This document shows positions 8,727 to 17,436 of a DNA stretch of 64,000 bases, in pieces (the stretch's first letter is position 1; each line of letters opens with the position of its first letter). The translations under genes and the position numbers were made by a program. The stretch comes from Streptomyces sp. BV286 (lineage in GTDB: Bacteria > Actinomycetota > Actinomycetes > Streptomycetales > Streptomycetaceae), in assembly GCF_019090165.1 (NCBI RefSeq), contig NZ_JAHRIB010000203.1, positions 33,762-97,761 of the forward strand, written 5' to 3'. Below the pieces are notes generated by a model. That model was not told the DNA's origin. It searched no databases and was given only the letters and a program-made list of their open reading frames with translations.

Positions 8727-9485
8727 TCAGATAGTGAGCGAGAGGCCCCGGGTCACCCGGTCCGCGGCAGGGATCAGCCGCGCACTGATCTCCTCCAGCC
8801 GGGAGAGCCGGCTCACCGGGAGCGAGACGCCGAGCGAGCCGAGCGTGTCCCCGCTGTAGACGGGCACGGCCACGCAGACGGTACCGAGGGCGTACTCCTC
8901 CAGGTCCGTGACGGCCGGGGCCACCGGGGAGGAGTCCAGGCGCCGGAGCAGTTCCGGCCGGCTGGTGATGGTCCGTGGCGTGAGGTCGGCCAGGCCATGG
9001 CGGGAGAGGTAGTCCTCGCGGGCCTCGTCGTCCAGTTCGCGCAGTACGGACTTGCCCAGGGCCGTGGCGTGCCCGGCGTCCTCGAAACCCACCCAGAGGT
9101 CGACGCGCGGGGCCCGCGGGCCGTCGACGATCTCGGCGACCCTGATCTCGCCCTCCTCGTAGAAGGTGAGGTAGGCGGCGGTCGCCAGGTCGTCGCGGAG
9201 CGCGGCGAGCGCGGGACGGACGCGACTGAGGAGTGCCTGCCCGCGGCCCGTGCTGCGCAGCGTCTGCACCTTGTCGCCCAGGACGAACCCGCCGTCCTCC
9301 AGCTTCCGCACATATCCGTCGTGGACCAGTGTCCGCAGCAGGTGGTAGGCGGTCGCCAGCGGCAGGCCCGTCTCCCGTGCGAGCTGTTTCGCCGGCGCGC
9401 CGTTCTCGTGCGCGGTCACCGCCTCCAGCAGCCGGAAGGCCCGCTGGACGGACGCGATGAGCGTAGGCCCGTCGTGCGCACCCAT
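8727..9485 (-). CDS. IclR-family transcriptional regulator
   Basis: Regulator of 252 residues. The winged helix-turn-helix is at about 10-65 (SVQRAFRLLEAV, AKQLARETGLPLATAYHLLR). The C-terminal IclR effector domain follows (ATALGKSVL, then AVPVYSGDTLGSLGVSLP). The ATG at 9485 is used; an alternative start lies 8 codons upstream. It is divergent from the peptide-type ABC operon at 9717, and IclR proteins commonly control such adjacent operons. A spaced inverted repeat at 9647-9681 between the two genes is a candidate binding site. Confidence 0.9.
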   Translation of the reverse strand: MGAHDGPTLIASVQRAFRLLEAVTAHENGAPAKQLARETGLPLATAYHLLRTLVHDGYVRKLEDGGFVLGDKVQTLRSTGRGQALLSRVRPALAALRDDLATAAYLTFYEEGEIRVAEIVDGPRAPRVDLWVGFEDAGHATALGKSVLRELDDEAREDYLSRHGLADLTPRTITSRPELLRRLDSSPVAPAVTDLEEYALGTVCVAVPVYSGDTLGSLGVSLPVSRLSRLEEISARLIPAADRVTRGLSLTI

Positions 9486-9646
9486 GGGACCAGCGTGCGT
9501 CACGCGCACGGAGCGGGCAAGGCGGGCACCGCCCAGGAGGGCCCAGAAGTATTCACATATGCAGACGCACCGTCATGTCCGTACGAATGTCGGCTTGTTG
9601 CTGCACACCCCTTGACGTCTTCGACAAAGCCCACCCAATAATGATC

Positions 9647-9681
9647 GTCCACATATCTAAACCGCGTTCTCCATTGTGGAC
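9647..9681. promoter_or_regulatory. Spaced inverted repeat between IclR gene and ABC operon
   Basis: GTCCACA (9647-9653) and TGTGGAC (9675-9681) are perfect complements separated by 21 bp of relatively AT-rich sequence. The pair lies 36 bp before the ABC operon start. It is a candidate operator for the adjacent IclR protein. A TTGACG hexamer at 9612-9617 lies upstream but has no well-placed -10. Confidence 0.35.
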
Positions 9682-9716
9682 GGAGTCCCTGGTTGCGCTT
9701 GCGGAGGAACAGAACA

Positions 9717-11288
9717 GTGATCGGTCCAGGCCCAGTGCGCATCCGCTCCCACACCCGTCCACGCCGCAGACGCACCGCGGGCGTGCTCGCGTCGGCCCTC
9801 GTCCTGCTGGCCGCCCCGGCCTGCTCGGTCGCCGGTGCCGACCCCATCGGCGAGGGCCCCGGCACCCTCCGTGTCGTCCTGCCCGAGGAGCCGCCGACCC
9901 TCGAACCCTGCGACGCCTCGCTCACCGCGACCGGCCGGGTCACGCGCTCCAACATCACGGAGGCGCTCACGGAACGCGATCCGTCCACCGGGCGGCTGGA
10001 GCAGGCCCTGGCCACCGAGTGGAAGCGCGACTCGCCCACCTCGTGGACCTTCACCCTGCGCGAGGGCGTCCGCTTCCACGACGGCTCCGCGTTCACGGCC
10101 GAGGCCGCGGCCTTCTCCATCGAGCGCGCCACGGAGTCGGACCTCAACTGCAACGTCGACGGCTACATCTTCACCGACAGCAAGGTCACCGCGACACCCG
10201 CCGGGGACACGACGCTCAAGGTCACCACCGCAGAACCGGACCCGATCCTCCCGCTGCGCCTGTCCTTCGTCGAGATCGTGCCCACCAGCACCGACCCCGA
10301 CGCGAGGGTGCGCAAGCCGGTAGGCACCGGGCCCTACCGGCTCGACGAGTGGAGCCAGGGCCGGTTCCTGCGCCTGAAGCGCTTCTCCGGCTACTGGGGT
10401 GAGGCCCCCGACTTCGCCGCCGCCAAGTACGTGTGGCGGGCGGAGGGCAGCGTGCGCGCGGCCATGGTCACCAACGACGAGGCCGATGTCGCGATCGGGC
10501 TCGCCCCGGAGGACGGCGCGGGCGACCGGGCCGTCGAGTTCACCACCAACGAGGTCTCGTACCTGCGGATGGACGCCACCAAGGCACCGCTCGACGACAT
10601 CCGGATCCGACGGGCCGTCAACTACGCCATCGACAGGGAGGGCCTGGTCACGGCGGTCTTCTCGGGCCGACCGAGCGGCCAGCTCGTGTCGAAGGGCGTC
10701 ACGGGACACAACCCGCGGATCAAGCCCTGGGCCTACGACCCCGAGCGCGCCAAGGCTCTCGTGGCCGAGGCCCGCGCGGACGGCGTACCGACCGGCACCA
10801 CCATCACCCTCATCGGCCGCAACGGCATCTACCCGAAGGCCGCCGAGGCCATGGAGGTGGTGCAGGACGGCCTGATCAAGGCCGGGCTCAAGGTCGAGAT
10901 CAAGATGCTGGACGTCAACGCGTGGCTGGAGTACCTGCTGCGCCCCTTCCCCAAGGGAATCGGCCCCACCCTCCTCCAGGCACAGCACGGCAACCAGGCG
11001 GGGGACGCGGCCTTCACGATGGGCCAGATCTACGGCAGCAAGGGCGCGCAGAGCAGTTACGGGACGCCCGAACTCGACGCCCTGACGACACGGGCCCAGC
11101 TGGCGTCCGGCGACCAGCGGCAGAAGGCCTTCGCGGACGCGTTCGCCCACCAGAACGACGAGGTCGTACGGGACGCCGTCATGGCCAACATGACCGGCAT
11201 CCTCGCTCTCTCCTCGCACGTCCGCTACCGGCCGGACTCGGCCACCAACGACGAGATGCGGCTCTCCGACATGCGCCGCGCGGACTGA
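9717..11288 (+). CDS. ABC transporter substrate-binding protein (family 5, peptide/opine/nickel type)
   Basis: Extracytoplasmic solute receptor of 523 residues, family SBP_bac_5. It has an Arg-rich N-terminus, a hydrophobic signal and a probable lipid-attachment Cys (LLAAPAC). The family hallmark is clear: LEQALATEWKRDSPTSWTF, LREGVRFHDGSAFTAE, GTGPYRLDEW, RRAVNYAIDREGLV. Here GTG 9717 is preferred over an upstream in-frame TTG because GGAGG lies 9 nt before it. It is the first gene of an operon with a permease (11304), a permease-ATPase fusion (12227) and a second ATPase (14352). The substrate cannot be told from sequence; peptides, opines and metallophores are all possible for the family. 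Confidence 0.9.
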   Translation: MIGPGPVRIRSHTRPRRRRTAGVLASALVLLAAPACSVAGADPIGEGPGTLRVVLPEEPPTLEPCDASLTATGRVTRSNITEALTERDPSTGRLEQALATEWKRDSPTSWTFTLREGVRFHDGSAFTAEAAAFSIERATESDLNCNVDGYIFTDSKVTATPAGDTTLKVTTAEPDPILPLRLSFVEIVPTSTDPDARVRKPVGTGPYRLDEWSQGRFLRLKRFSGYWGEAPDFAAAKYVWRAEGSVRAAMVTNDEADVAIGLAPEDGAGDRAVEFTTNEVSYLRMDATKAPLDDIRIRRAVNYAIDREGLVTAVFSGRPSGQLVSKGVTGHNPRIKPWAYDPERAKALVAEARADGVPTGTTITLIGRNGIYPKAAEAMEVVQDGLIKAGLKVEIKMLDVNAWLEYLLRPFPKGIGPTLLQAQHGNQAGDAAFTMGQIYGSKGAQSSYGTPELDALTTRAQLASGDQRQKAFADAFAHQNDEVVRDAVMANMTGILALSSHVRYRPDSATNDEMRLSDMRRAD

Positions 11289-11303
11289 GGGAGGAGCGGA
11301 CCG

Positions 11304-12230
11304 ATGTTCACCATGCTGCGCCGCCGTGCGCTCTCCAGCGTCATCCCCCTGCTGGTGGTGGTCCTGGGAGTGTTCTTCCTGGCCCGCCTCACCGGGGACC
11401 CGTCCAACCTGTATCTCCCGCTCAGCGCGACACCCGAGATGAGGGACGAGTTCGCCGCCCGCAACGGCTTCGACCAGCCGCTGCTCACCCAGTTCGGCGA
11501 CTACCTGGTCCAGGTCGCCCACCTCGACTTCGGCGAGTCGCTGCGCACCGCGCAGTCGGCGAGCGAGTCGGTGCTGCGGGCCTTTCCCGCCACGCTGCAG
11601 CTCGCCGGGTGGACGATGCTGCTCGCCGTCGTGGGTGCCGTGGTGATCGGCAGCCTGGCCGCGTACCGCCCCAACTCGGCGACGGACCGCGTCGCGAGCT
11701 TCCTCTCCTCGACGGCCGCCAGCATCCCCGACTTCTGGTTCGCCATCATGGGCGTCCTGATCTTCGCGGTGACACTGGGCTGGCTCCCCACGTCCGGCAC
11801 CGACAGCGCGGCCGCGTGGATACTGCCCGTGGCCACACTGCTCGTCCGCCCCTTCGGCGTGCTGGTCCAGGTCGTACGCGGCGCCATGGTCTCCGCGCTC
11901 TCCGCCCCCTACGTGAAGGTGGCCCGTAGCAAGGGCGCCCGCGAGTCGCGGGTGGTCTTCGGGCACGCCCTGCGCAACGCGGCCGCCCCCGCGCTCACCG
12001 TCGCGGGGGACCTCGCCGTCGGACTCGTCAACGGGGCCGTCGTCGTCGAGACCATCTTCGGCTGGCCCGGCATCGGCAAGCTCATGATCGACTCGGTGCT
12101 CCAGCGTGACTTCGCGGTGCTGCAGGCCGCCGTCCTGCTGACCGCCCTTGTGATCTTCGCCCTCAACATCCTCGTGGACGTCTGCCACGCGATCCTCGAC
12201 CCGCGGGTCCGGCAGCGGGCGGCGGCGTGA
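11304..12230 (+). CDS. ABC transporter permease (DppB/OppB type)
   Basis: Integral membrane subunit of 308 residues, with about six transmembrane segments and the binding-protein-dependent transport signature (YVKVARSKGARESRVVFGHALRNA at about 200-225) that contacts the ATPase. The N-terminus has the usual OppB first helix followed by a periplasmic loop (GDPSNLYLPLSATPE). It starts 15 nt after the binding-protein gene behind GGAGG and overlaps the next gene by GTGA, so it is translationally coupled to the fused permease-ATPase. Confidence 0.9.
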   Translation: MFTMLRRRALSSVIPLLVVVLGVFFLARLTGDPSNLYLPLSATPEMRDEFAARNGFDQPLLTQFGDYLVQVAHLDFGESLRTAQSASESVLRAFPATLQLAGWTMLLAVVGAVVIGSLAAYRPNSATDRVASFLSSTAASIPDFWFAIMGVLIFAVTLGWLPTSGTDSAAAWILPVATLLVRPFGVLVQVVRGAMVSALSAPYVKVARSKGARESRVVFGHALRNAAAPALTVAGDLAVGLVNGAVVVETIFGWPGIGKLMIDSVLQRDFAVLQAAVLLTALVIFALNILVDVCHAILDPRVRQRAAA

Positions 12231-14359
12231 GCCAAGGAAGAGACATGCTCCGTAAGAACACCGTCCGCAAGGACGCGGACCACGACGGCGACGCGAGTCC
12301 CGGCACCGGCCCGGTGACGGCCCGGCGCAAGTGGCTCACCCTGCTCCTCCAGGACAGGTTCGCCTGCGCGGCGGCCCTGGTCCTGCTGGCCGTCGGGGTG
12401 TGCGCCGTCCTGGGCCCGCTGCTCGTGGGTGACCTGGCGACGCAGCAGAACCTGCGCGATCCCGGCCGGTCGCCGTTCACCCTCGACCACGGCTGGGCCT
12501 TCGTGCTCGGCAGCGACTCCCTGGGCCGCCCCGTGGCCGCCCGGCTGATCACAGCGGCCGGGACCACCCTGTCCGTGGCGGTGCCCGCCGTGCTCTGCTC
12601 ACTCGTCGTCGGCTCGGTCTGGGGCATGTGGGCGGGCTATCACGGCGGCCGGCGCGAGAACGTGTCCCTGCGGATCGCCGACGTGATCCTCAGCTTCCCC
12701 TCCCTCCTGCTGGCCGTGGTCGTGCTGTACGTCTTCTCGCCGAGCGCCGCCAACATCGTGCTGGTCCTGGCCGTCGCCCGGATCCCCGTGTACCTGCGCA
12801 CCGCGCGGGCCGAGTCCGCCGAACTGCGCAGCCGCCTGTTCATGGACGCGGCACGCACCTTCGGCACCGGTAGCTGGGCGGCCATCCGTCGCCACGTCGC
12901 CCCCACGGTGCTGCCCACCCTGCTCACCGTCGCCGCGCTCGACTTCTGCTTCGTGATGCTGACCGAGTCCTCGCTGAGCTTCCTCGGCATCGGCATCCAG
13001 CCGCCGGACGTGAGCTGGGGGCTGATGGTGGCGCAGGGGCGGCAGGAGTTGCAGAGCTCCTGGTGGATCGCGGTCTTCCCGGGCCTCGCCATCGTCCTGA
13101 CCACGGTGTCGGCGACCGTCCTCGCCGCCTGGGCCCGGCTGGCGACCGACCCGGGCCAGCGCTGGCGGCACGGCCTGCGACGCGGTGGCCGCCGCGGACG
13201 GCTGCGCGGCCGCGCAGCGGCCGAGGGCACGGGGGAGTCCGGAGCCCCGGGCGCCCCGGGTGTCCAGCACGGGCCGGAGTCCGGGCCCGCCGCCCCCACG
13301 GCCGCCGACGTCGCGCCCGCCGCGGCCGTCCACACCGTTCCCCGCCCCCGTGAAGGAGCCGGCGGGACCGCCACGGGAGCGCAGGACGACACCCTCGCCG
13401 TCGACGCCCTGTCGGTCGACATCCGTACCCCCGCCGGGTCCGTCCCCGTCGTGCGCGGTGTGAGCTTCGCCGTGCGGTCCGGGGAGACGCTGGCGCTGCT
13501 GGGCGAGTCGGGATGCGGCAAGAGCATGACCGCCCACGCCGTCGCGGGGCTGCTCGACCCGGCCGCCGAGGTCGTGGGCGGGCAGGCCCGGCTGGAGGGT
13601 GAGGACCTGCTGGCGCTGGGTGCCCGGGCCAGGCGCAAGCTGGCCGGCCCCGGTCTGGCCATCGTCTTCCAGGACGCGCTCAGCGCGCTCAACCCGGTCC
13701 AGACGGTCGGGGCGCAGCTCGCGGAGCCGTTCCGCATCCACGAGAAGATGTCCCGGCGCGCCGCGAAGGCCAAGGCGGTCGAGCTGATGGAGCGGGTCGG
13801 CATCCCGGAGGCTCCCTCGCGCGCCGGCGCCTACCCGCACCAGTTCTCCGGCGGCATGCGCCAGCGGCTGCTGATCGCCATGGCGGTCGCCCTGCGGCCG
13901 AAGGTGCTGCTCGCCGACGAGCCCACCACGGCACTGGACGTCACCGTGCAGGCCCAGATCATGGACCTGTTGCGCGAACTGCGCGGCGAGCAGCGGATGG
14001 CCCTGGTCCTCATCACCCACGACCTCGGGCTCGTCGCGGAGCACGCGGACCGGGTCGCCGTCATGTACGCGGGCACGGTCGTGGAGACCGGTCCGGTGGG
14101 CGAGGTGTTCGGCAAGCCCAACCACCCGTACACGCGGGGCCTGTTGGAGTCGGTGCCGGCCGAGCAGCACAAGGGTTCCCGGCTGAGCTCCATACCCGGG
14201 AGCCCGCCCGACCCACGCTCCGTGCCCTCCGGCTGTGCCTTCCGGCTGCGCTGCCCGATGGCCCGCGACCTGTGCGCAACCCACCGGCCCGAGCTGGCCG
14301 GGACCGGAGCCGGACGCGCCGCCGCCTGTCACTTCTCGGAGGAACTGGCCGATGCCTGA
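12227..14359 (+). CDS. Fused ABC permease and ATP-binding protein (DppC-DppD type)
   Basis: A 710-residue fusion of two usually separate subunits. Residues about 30-310 are an OppC-type permease (GPLLVGDLATQQNLRDP, GSDSLGRPV, the EAA-like DAARTFGTGSW, SFLGIGIQPPDVSWG). An Arg/Gly/Ala/Pro-rich linker of about 70 residues follows. From about residue 385 to the end is an ATPase with Walker A GESGCGKS, Q-loop FQD, signature FSGGMRQR and Walker B LLADEPTTALD, plus the oligopeptide-type C-terminal Cys-containing tail (CAFRLRCPMARDLC). GTG 12227 overlaps the previous stop; the 3' end overlaps the next ATPase by 8 nt. This fusion layout is known in actinomycetes, so it is not a frameshift artefact. 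Confidence 0.9.
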   Translation: MSQGRDMLRKNTVRKDADHDGDASPGTGPVTARRKWLTLLLQDRFACAAALVLLAVGVCAVLGPLLVGDLATQQNLRDPGRSPFTLDHGWAFVLGSDSLGRPVAARLITAAGTTLSVAVPAVLCSLVVGSVWGMWAGYHGGRRENVSLRIADVILSFPSLLLAVVVLYVFSPSAANIVLVLAVARIPVYLRTARAESAELRSRLFMDAARTFGTGSWAAIRRHVAPTVLPTLLTVAALDFCFVMLTESSLSFLGIGIQPPDVSWGLMVAQGRQELQSSWWIAVFPGLAIVLTTVSATVLAAWARLATDPGQRWRHGLRRGGRRGRLRGRAAAEGTGESGAPGAPGVQHGPESGPAAPTAADVAPAAAVHTVPRPREGAGGTATGAQDDTLAVDALSVDIRTPAGSVPVVRGVSFAVRSGETLALLGESGCGKSMTAHAVAGLLDPAAEVVGGQARLEGEDLLALGARARRKLAGPGLAIVFQDALSALNPVQTVGAQLAEPFRIHEKMSRRAAKAKAVELMERVGIPEAPSRAGAYPHQFSGGMRQRLLIAMAVALRPKVLLADEPTTALDVTVQAQIMDLLRELRGEQRMALVLITHDLGLVAEHADRVAVMYAGTVVETGPVGEVFGKPNHPYTRGLLESVPAEQHKGSRLSSIPGSPPDPRSVPSGCAFRLRCPMARDLCATHRPELAGTGAGRAAACHFSEELADA

Positions 14360-15377
14360 GCCCGGAACACCCCTGCTGGAGGCCACCGGCCTGGCCAAGA
14401 CCTTCCCGGTGCCGCGTACCGCGAAGGGCAGCACCAGACTGCGGGCCCTCGCGGGCGTGGACCTGTCCCTCGGCCGCGGCGAGACGCTGGGCCTGGTCGG
14501 CGAGTCCGGCTGCGGCAAGACCACGCTCGCCAGGGTCCTGCTGATGCTGGAACGGCCCGACGAGGGAACCGTACGGTTCGACGGAGTGGACCCGTTCTCG
14601 CTGTCGGGGGCGAAACTGCTCGCCTGGCGGCGCAAGGTGCAGATGGTCTTCCAGGACCCGTTCGGCTCGCTCAATCCGCGGCTGTGCGCGGCGGACCTGA
14701 TCGGCGAGCCGTGGCACACCCACCGCGACCTCGTACCCGCCCCGAGGCGCGCGGCGCGCGTGGCCGAACTGCTGGAGATGGTGGGACTGCGCGCCTCCGA
14801 CGCGCGCCGCCACCCCCAGGAGTTCTCCGGCGGGCAGCGGCAGCGGATCGGCATCGCCCGCGCCCTCGCCCTGGAACCCGAGGTCATCGTCTGCGACGAG
14901 CCGGTCTCCGCGCTGGACCTGTCCGTCCAGGCGCAGGTGCTCAACCTGCTGGGCGATCTGCGGGACGAGCTGGGTCTGTCGTACGTGTTCATCTCGCACG
15001 ACCTGTCCGTGGTGCGGCACGTCGCCGACCGCGTCGCCGTGATGTACCTCGGCAAGATCGTGGAGACCGGATCGGCGGAGGCTCTCTTCGAACGGCCCCG
15101 GCACCCCTATACGGCGGCTCTCCTGTCGGCGGCCCCGTCGCTCGCGGCCGGGCGCGGGGCGAAGCGGGAGCGCATCCTGCTCACCGGTGAGATCCCGTCC
15201 CCGGCCGACCCGCCGTCCGGCTGCCGCTTCAGAACACGGTGCTGGCGTGCGGAGGACATCTGCGCCGAGGCCGTCCCCGCGGCGCCCCTCGCGACGCCGC
15301 ACCACACGGCGGCCTGCCACTTCCCGCTGGAGGAGACACCCGTGGCCGCGGCGGCGCCCGGGACCGGGGCTCTCTGA
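14352..15377 (+). CDS. ABC transporter ATP-binding protein (DppF/OppF type)
   Basis: Second ATPase of the transporter, 341 residues. Walker A GESGCGKTT (about 56-64), Q-loop VFQDPFGSLNPR, signature FSGGQRQRIGIARAL, Walker B VIVCDEPVSALD and switch His in ISHDLSVVRH are all intact. The C-terminal oligopeptide-type tail carries Cys residues (CRFRTRCWRAEDIC). The ATG overlaps the end of the fused subunit by 8 nt. A strong hairpin just downstream (15380-15421) closes the operon. Confidence 0.92.
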   Translation: MPEPGTPLLEATGLAKTFPVPRTAKGSTRLRALAGVDLSLGRGETLGLVGESGCGKTTLARVLLMLERPDEGTVRFDGVDPFSLSGAKLLAWRRKVQMVFQDPFGSLNPRLCAADLIGEPWHTHRDLVPAPRRAARVAELLEMVGLRASDARRHPQEFSGGQRQRIGIARALALEPEVIVCDEPVSALDLSVQAQVLNLLGDLRDELGLSYVFISHDLSVVRHVADRVAVMYLGKIVETGSAEALFERPRHPYTAALLSAAPSLAAGRGAKRERILLTGEIPSPADPPSGCRFRTRCWRAEDICAEAVPAAPLATPHHTAACHFPLEETPVAAAAPGTGAL

Positions 15378-15379
15378 GC

Positions 15380-15421
15380 GCGGCGCGCGCCGGGACGCTC
15401 AGCGGACCCGGCGCGCGCCGC
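15380..15421. terminator. Strong bidirectional hairpin terminator
   Basis: A 15-bp perfect inverted repeat (15380-15394 with 15407-15421) encloses a 12-nt loop. It sits between the convergent ABC operon and the SIS-domain gene. It lacks a U-tract, as is common in streptomycetes. Confidence 0.7.
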
Positions 15422-15433
15422 CGTCGGCACGTG

Positions 15434-16198
15434 TCAACTGGCCGTACGCCGGATGCGGCCCGCGTACCTCGTCTCCAGCTCCAGGTTGCCCTCGAAGCCG
15501 CCGGGCACGTTGGCGGAGACGTAGACGGGCGGTCGCAGTCCGTCGGCGAGCAGCCGCGCGGCCGTGTCGGCGACGGTCATCTGGACGAGCATCACCCCGG
15601 TGAGGGTGGACAGGGCGCAGACGGCACCGCCGCCGGGGAGTTCGAGGAGTGCGTCGCCCCGCGGAGCGGCGTTGTCGAGGACGACGTCGGCGATGTCCGC
15701 GAGTTTCTTCCCGCTGGGGTGGGAGGCGGGGACGGCCCGTGTGTGGGCCAGCGAGGTGATGGCGAGGACCTGGTGGCCCCGTTCCTTGGCCCGCAGCGCC
15801 ATCTCCACGATGACGTTGTTGACGCCCGAGTTGGAGATGATGACGAACAGGTCCGCCGGTTGCGGCCCGGCGAGGTCGTAGAGCCGTTCGGCGACGCCCG
15901 GCCTGCGCTCCAGGAGCGGGTCGTCCAGGACGCTCGGGTCGTCGCCCCCGTACAGGACGAGGTCGGCGATGCTCAGCCGGTTGGTGGGGACCAGCCCTCC
16001 GGCGCGTCCGGCGAGTTCGAGGACGAGTGCCTGCGAGTGCCCGGTGCCGAACGCCTGGATCACTCCGTCCGTGCGCACGCACCGGGCCAGCAGTTCGGCG
16101 GCCCGGCCCACCGCGTCCCGGGAGGACGCGGCGATGTGCTCCAGGACGTCCAGGCCCTGGCGTGCGTATCCGCCCGCGTTCACAGAGTCGACGGTCAC
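15434..16198 (-). CDS. SIS-domain phosphosugar-binding protein (UPF0309 type)
   Basis: Cytoplasmic protein of 254 residues with a sugar-isomerase (SIS) fold. An N-terminal helix precedes the glycine-rich phosphosugar loop AFGTGHSQALVLELAGRAGG; the second signature is VIISNSGVNNVIVEMAL. It resembles the UPF0309 group. From memory, a SIS protein of S. coelicolor (SCO4393, NagS) dehydrates GlcNAc-6-phosphate; whether this is an orthologue is untested. The GTG at 16198 has GGGGAG 8 nt upstream. An earlier in-frame GTG at 16231 would place the start inside a putative operator. It is divergent from the RpiR regulator and probably the first dedicated step, or an accessory step, of the amino-sugar island. 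Confidence 0.82.
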   Translation of the reverse strand: MTVDSVNAGGYARQGLDVLEHIAASSRDAVGRAAELLARCVRTDGVIQAFGTGHSQALVLELAGRAGGLVPTNRLSIADLVLYGGDDPSVLDDPLLERRPGVAERLYDLAGPQPADLFVIISNSGVNNVIVEMALRAKERGHQVLAITSLAHTRAVPASHPSGKKLADIADVVLDNAAPRGDALLELPGGGAVCALSTLTGVMLVQMTVADTAARLLADGLRPPVYVSANVPGGFEGNLELETRYAGRIRRTAS

Positions 16199-16213
16199 GC
16201 GGCACTCCCCACC

Positions 16214-16263
16214 GGTGGATGAAACCACCACTCTTCATGAGCTTGCTTGAATGAATAAACCAT
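16214..16263 (-). promoter_or_regulatory. Two putative RpiR operators before the SIS gene
   Basis: Site one (16214-16229) is GGTGGATGAAACCACC, an inverted repeat with 5-bp GGTGG/CCACC arms. Site two (16249-16263), GAATGAATAAACCAT, matches the motif GAATGTATCARCCACC found before the RpiR gene and the sugar kinase gene. Both lie between the SIS gene and its divergent regulator. Confidence 0.5.
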
Positions 16264-16358
16264 AGGCCACGGACGTCGGGCAACGGGACTTCTCCACGCC
16301 CTCGCCACGGCCGGGCGTGGCGGCCTTTCGGTCCTGAGATTCAATCTGCGGGACGGTT

Positions 16359-16374
16359 GGTGGCTGATACATTC
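16359..16374 (+). promoter_or_regulatory. Putative RpiR operator before its own gene
   Basis: GGTGGCTGATACATTC differs at one base from GGTGGTTGATACATTC at 29644-29659. It lies 41 bp before the RpiR start and suggests autoregulation. Confidence 0.5.
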
Positions 16375-16415
16375 TCAGCTGCACTGCAGGCACCACCGAG
16401 GAGATCGGGAACCCC

Positions 16416-17327
16416 ATGGAACGGACCGGCGCCGGCAACGGAATGCCCCCGACGGACGTCACCTCGCTGATCCGCACGGAGCTGCCCCGGCTGGCCGGCT
16501 CGCTGCGGAAGGTGGGCGAGCTGATCCTGGAGGATCCCGCGGCCGTCACCCACTCCTCCGCCGCCGAGCTCGGGCGCCGCACCGGCACGTCACAGGCCAC
16601 CGTGACCCGGTTCTGCCGCGCCATCGGCCTGGACTCGTACCAGCATCTGCTGATCGAACTGGCCCAGGAGCGCGGCCGCGGCGAGGTCTCCGACTGGGGC
16701 AGCGCGGAGATCGGCCCCGACATCTCCCCGGACGACGGCCTGGAACGGGTCGTCACCGTCGTCGGCAGCGCGGACCTGCGGGCGGTCCAGCAGACGATCG
16801 ACCGGATCGACCTCGACGCACTGGAGCGCGCGGCCCAGGCCGTCGCCCGCGCCCGCCGTATCGACGTCTACGGAGTCGGCGGCAGCGGCGCGGTGGCCCA
16901 GGAGACCGAGACCCGGCTGTTCCGCATCGGCTGCTCGGTCCGCGGCTGGACCGAGGTGCACGCGGCGACCACGTCGGCGGCGCTGCTCACCCCGGCGGAC
17001 GTCGCCATCGGCATCTCGCACTCCGGGGCGACCCGGGAGACCATCGAGCCCTTCGAACTCGCCAAGGAGCGCGGCGCCACCACCGTGGCGCTCACGGCGG
17101 ACCCGAAGTCGCCGCTCGCCCGGGCCGCGGACATCCGTCTCGTCTCCTCCTCCTCCGAGACGAGTTTCCGCACCGGCAGCATCGGCGCCCGGCACTCCGT
17201 CCTGGTGCTCATCGACTGCCTCTACGTGCGGGTGGCCCAGCTGTCGTACACCCGGGCCAGCGCCTCACTGGCCCTGACCGACCACATCGCCGGACAGCAC
17301 GCGGTGAAGAACCGCCGCACACGGTAG
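16416..17327 (+). CDS. MurR/RpiR-family transcriptional regulator
   Basis: Regulator of 303 residues. An N-terminal RpiR helix-turn-helix (about 15-90: HSSAAELGRRTGTSQATVTRFCRAIG) is joined to a C-terminal SIS domain (about 135-270: DVYGVGGSGAVAQET, then GISHSGATRETIEPFELAKERGA) that senses a phosphosugar. The ATG at 16416 follows GAGGAG. It is divergent from the SIS gene and upstream of the alpha-mannosidase. Related motifs occur in this intergenic region, before the mannosidase, before the kinase/GH5 pair and before the NagZ-type gene, so it is the best candidate for the local regulator. MurR itself senses MurNAc-6-phosphate in E. coli; the effector here is unknown. Confidence 0.92.
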   Translation: MERTGAGNGMPPTDVTSLIRTELPRLAGSLRKVGELILEDPAAVTHSSAAELGRRTGTSQATVTRFCRAIGLDSYQHLLIELAQERGRGEVSDWGSAEIGPDISPDDGLERVVTVVGSADLRAVQQTIDRIDLDALERAAQAVARARRIDVYGVGGSGAVAQETETRLFRIGCSVRGWTEVHAATTSAALLTPADVAIGISHSGATRETIEPFELAKERGATTVALTADPKSPLARAADIRLVSSSSETSFRTGSIGARHSVLVLIDCLYVRVAQLSYTRASASLALTDHIAGQHAVKNRRTR

Positions 17328-17340
17328 GCCACCCGGGGAT

Positions 17341-17389
17341 GTATGGATGAACCACCGAGAATCTCGATGGATGGTTGTTTGAATCATCC
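17341..17389 (+). promoter_or_regulatory. Putative operators before the alpha-mannosidase gene
   Basis: GTATGGATGAACCACC (17341-17356) resembles the repeat at 16214-16229. GGATG and CATCC arms at 17369-17389 enclose GTTGTTTGAAT. Both lie within 100 bp of the mannosidase start, in a region otherwise empty of genes. These matches are weaker than those at 16359 and 29644. Confidence 0.35.
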
Positions 17390-17436
17390 TCTCGGTGTCA
17401 CGATGGGGCTCCGCCGAGCACCCTCGTAGGAGCCCC

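Noticed and set aside
9657..12188. 843-codon minus-strand frame opposite the peptide-type ABC genes
   Set aside because: Shadow of the binding-protein and permease genes; no recognisable domain.
12227..14359. Frameshift or misassembly joining a permease to an ATPase
   Set aside because: Both domains are complete, joined by a typical low-complexity linker, and permease-ATPase fusions of this kind are common in actinomycetes.
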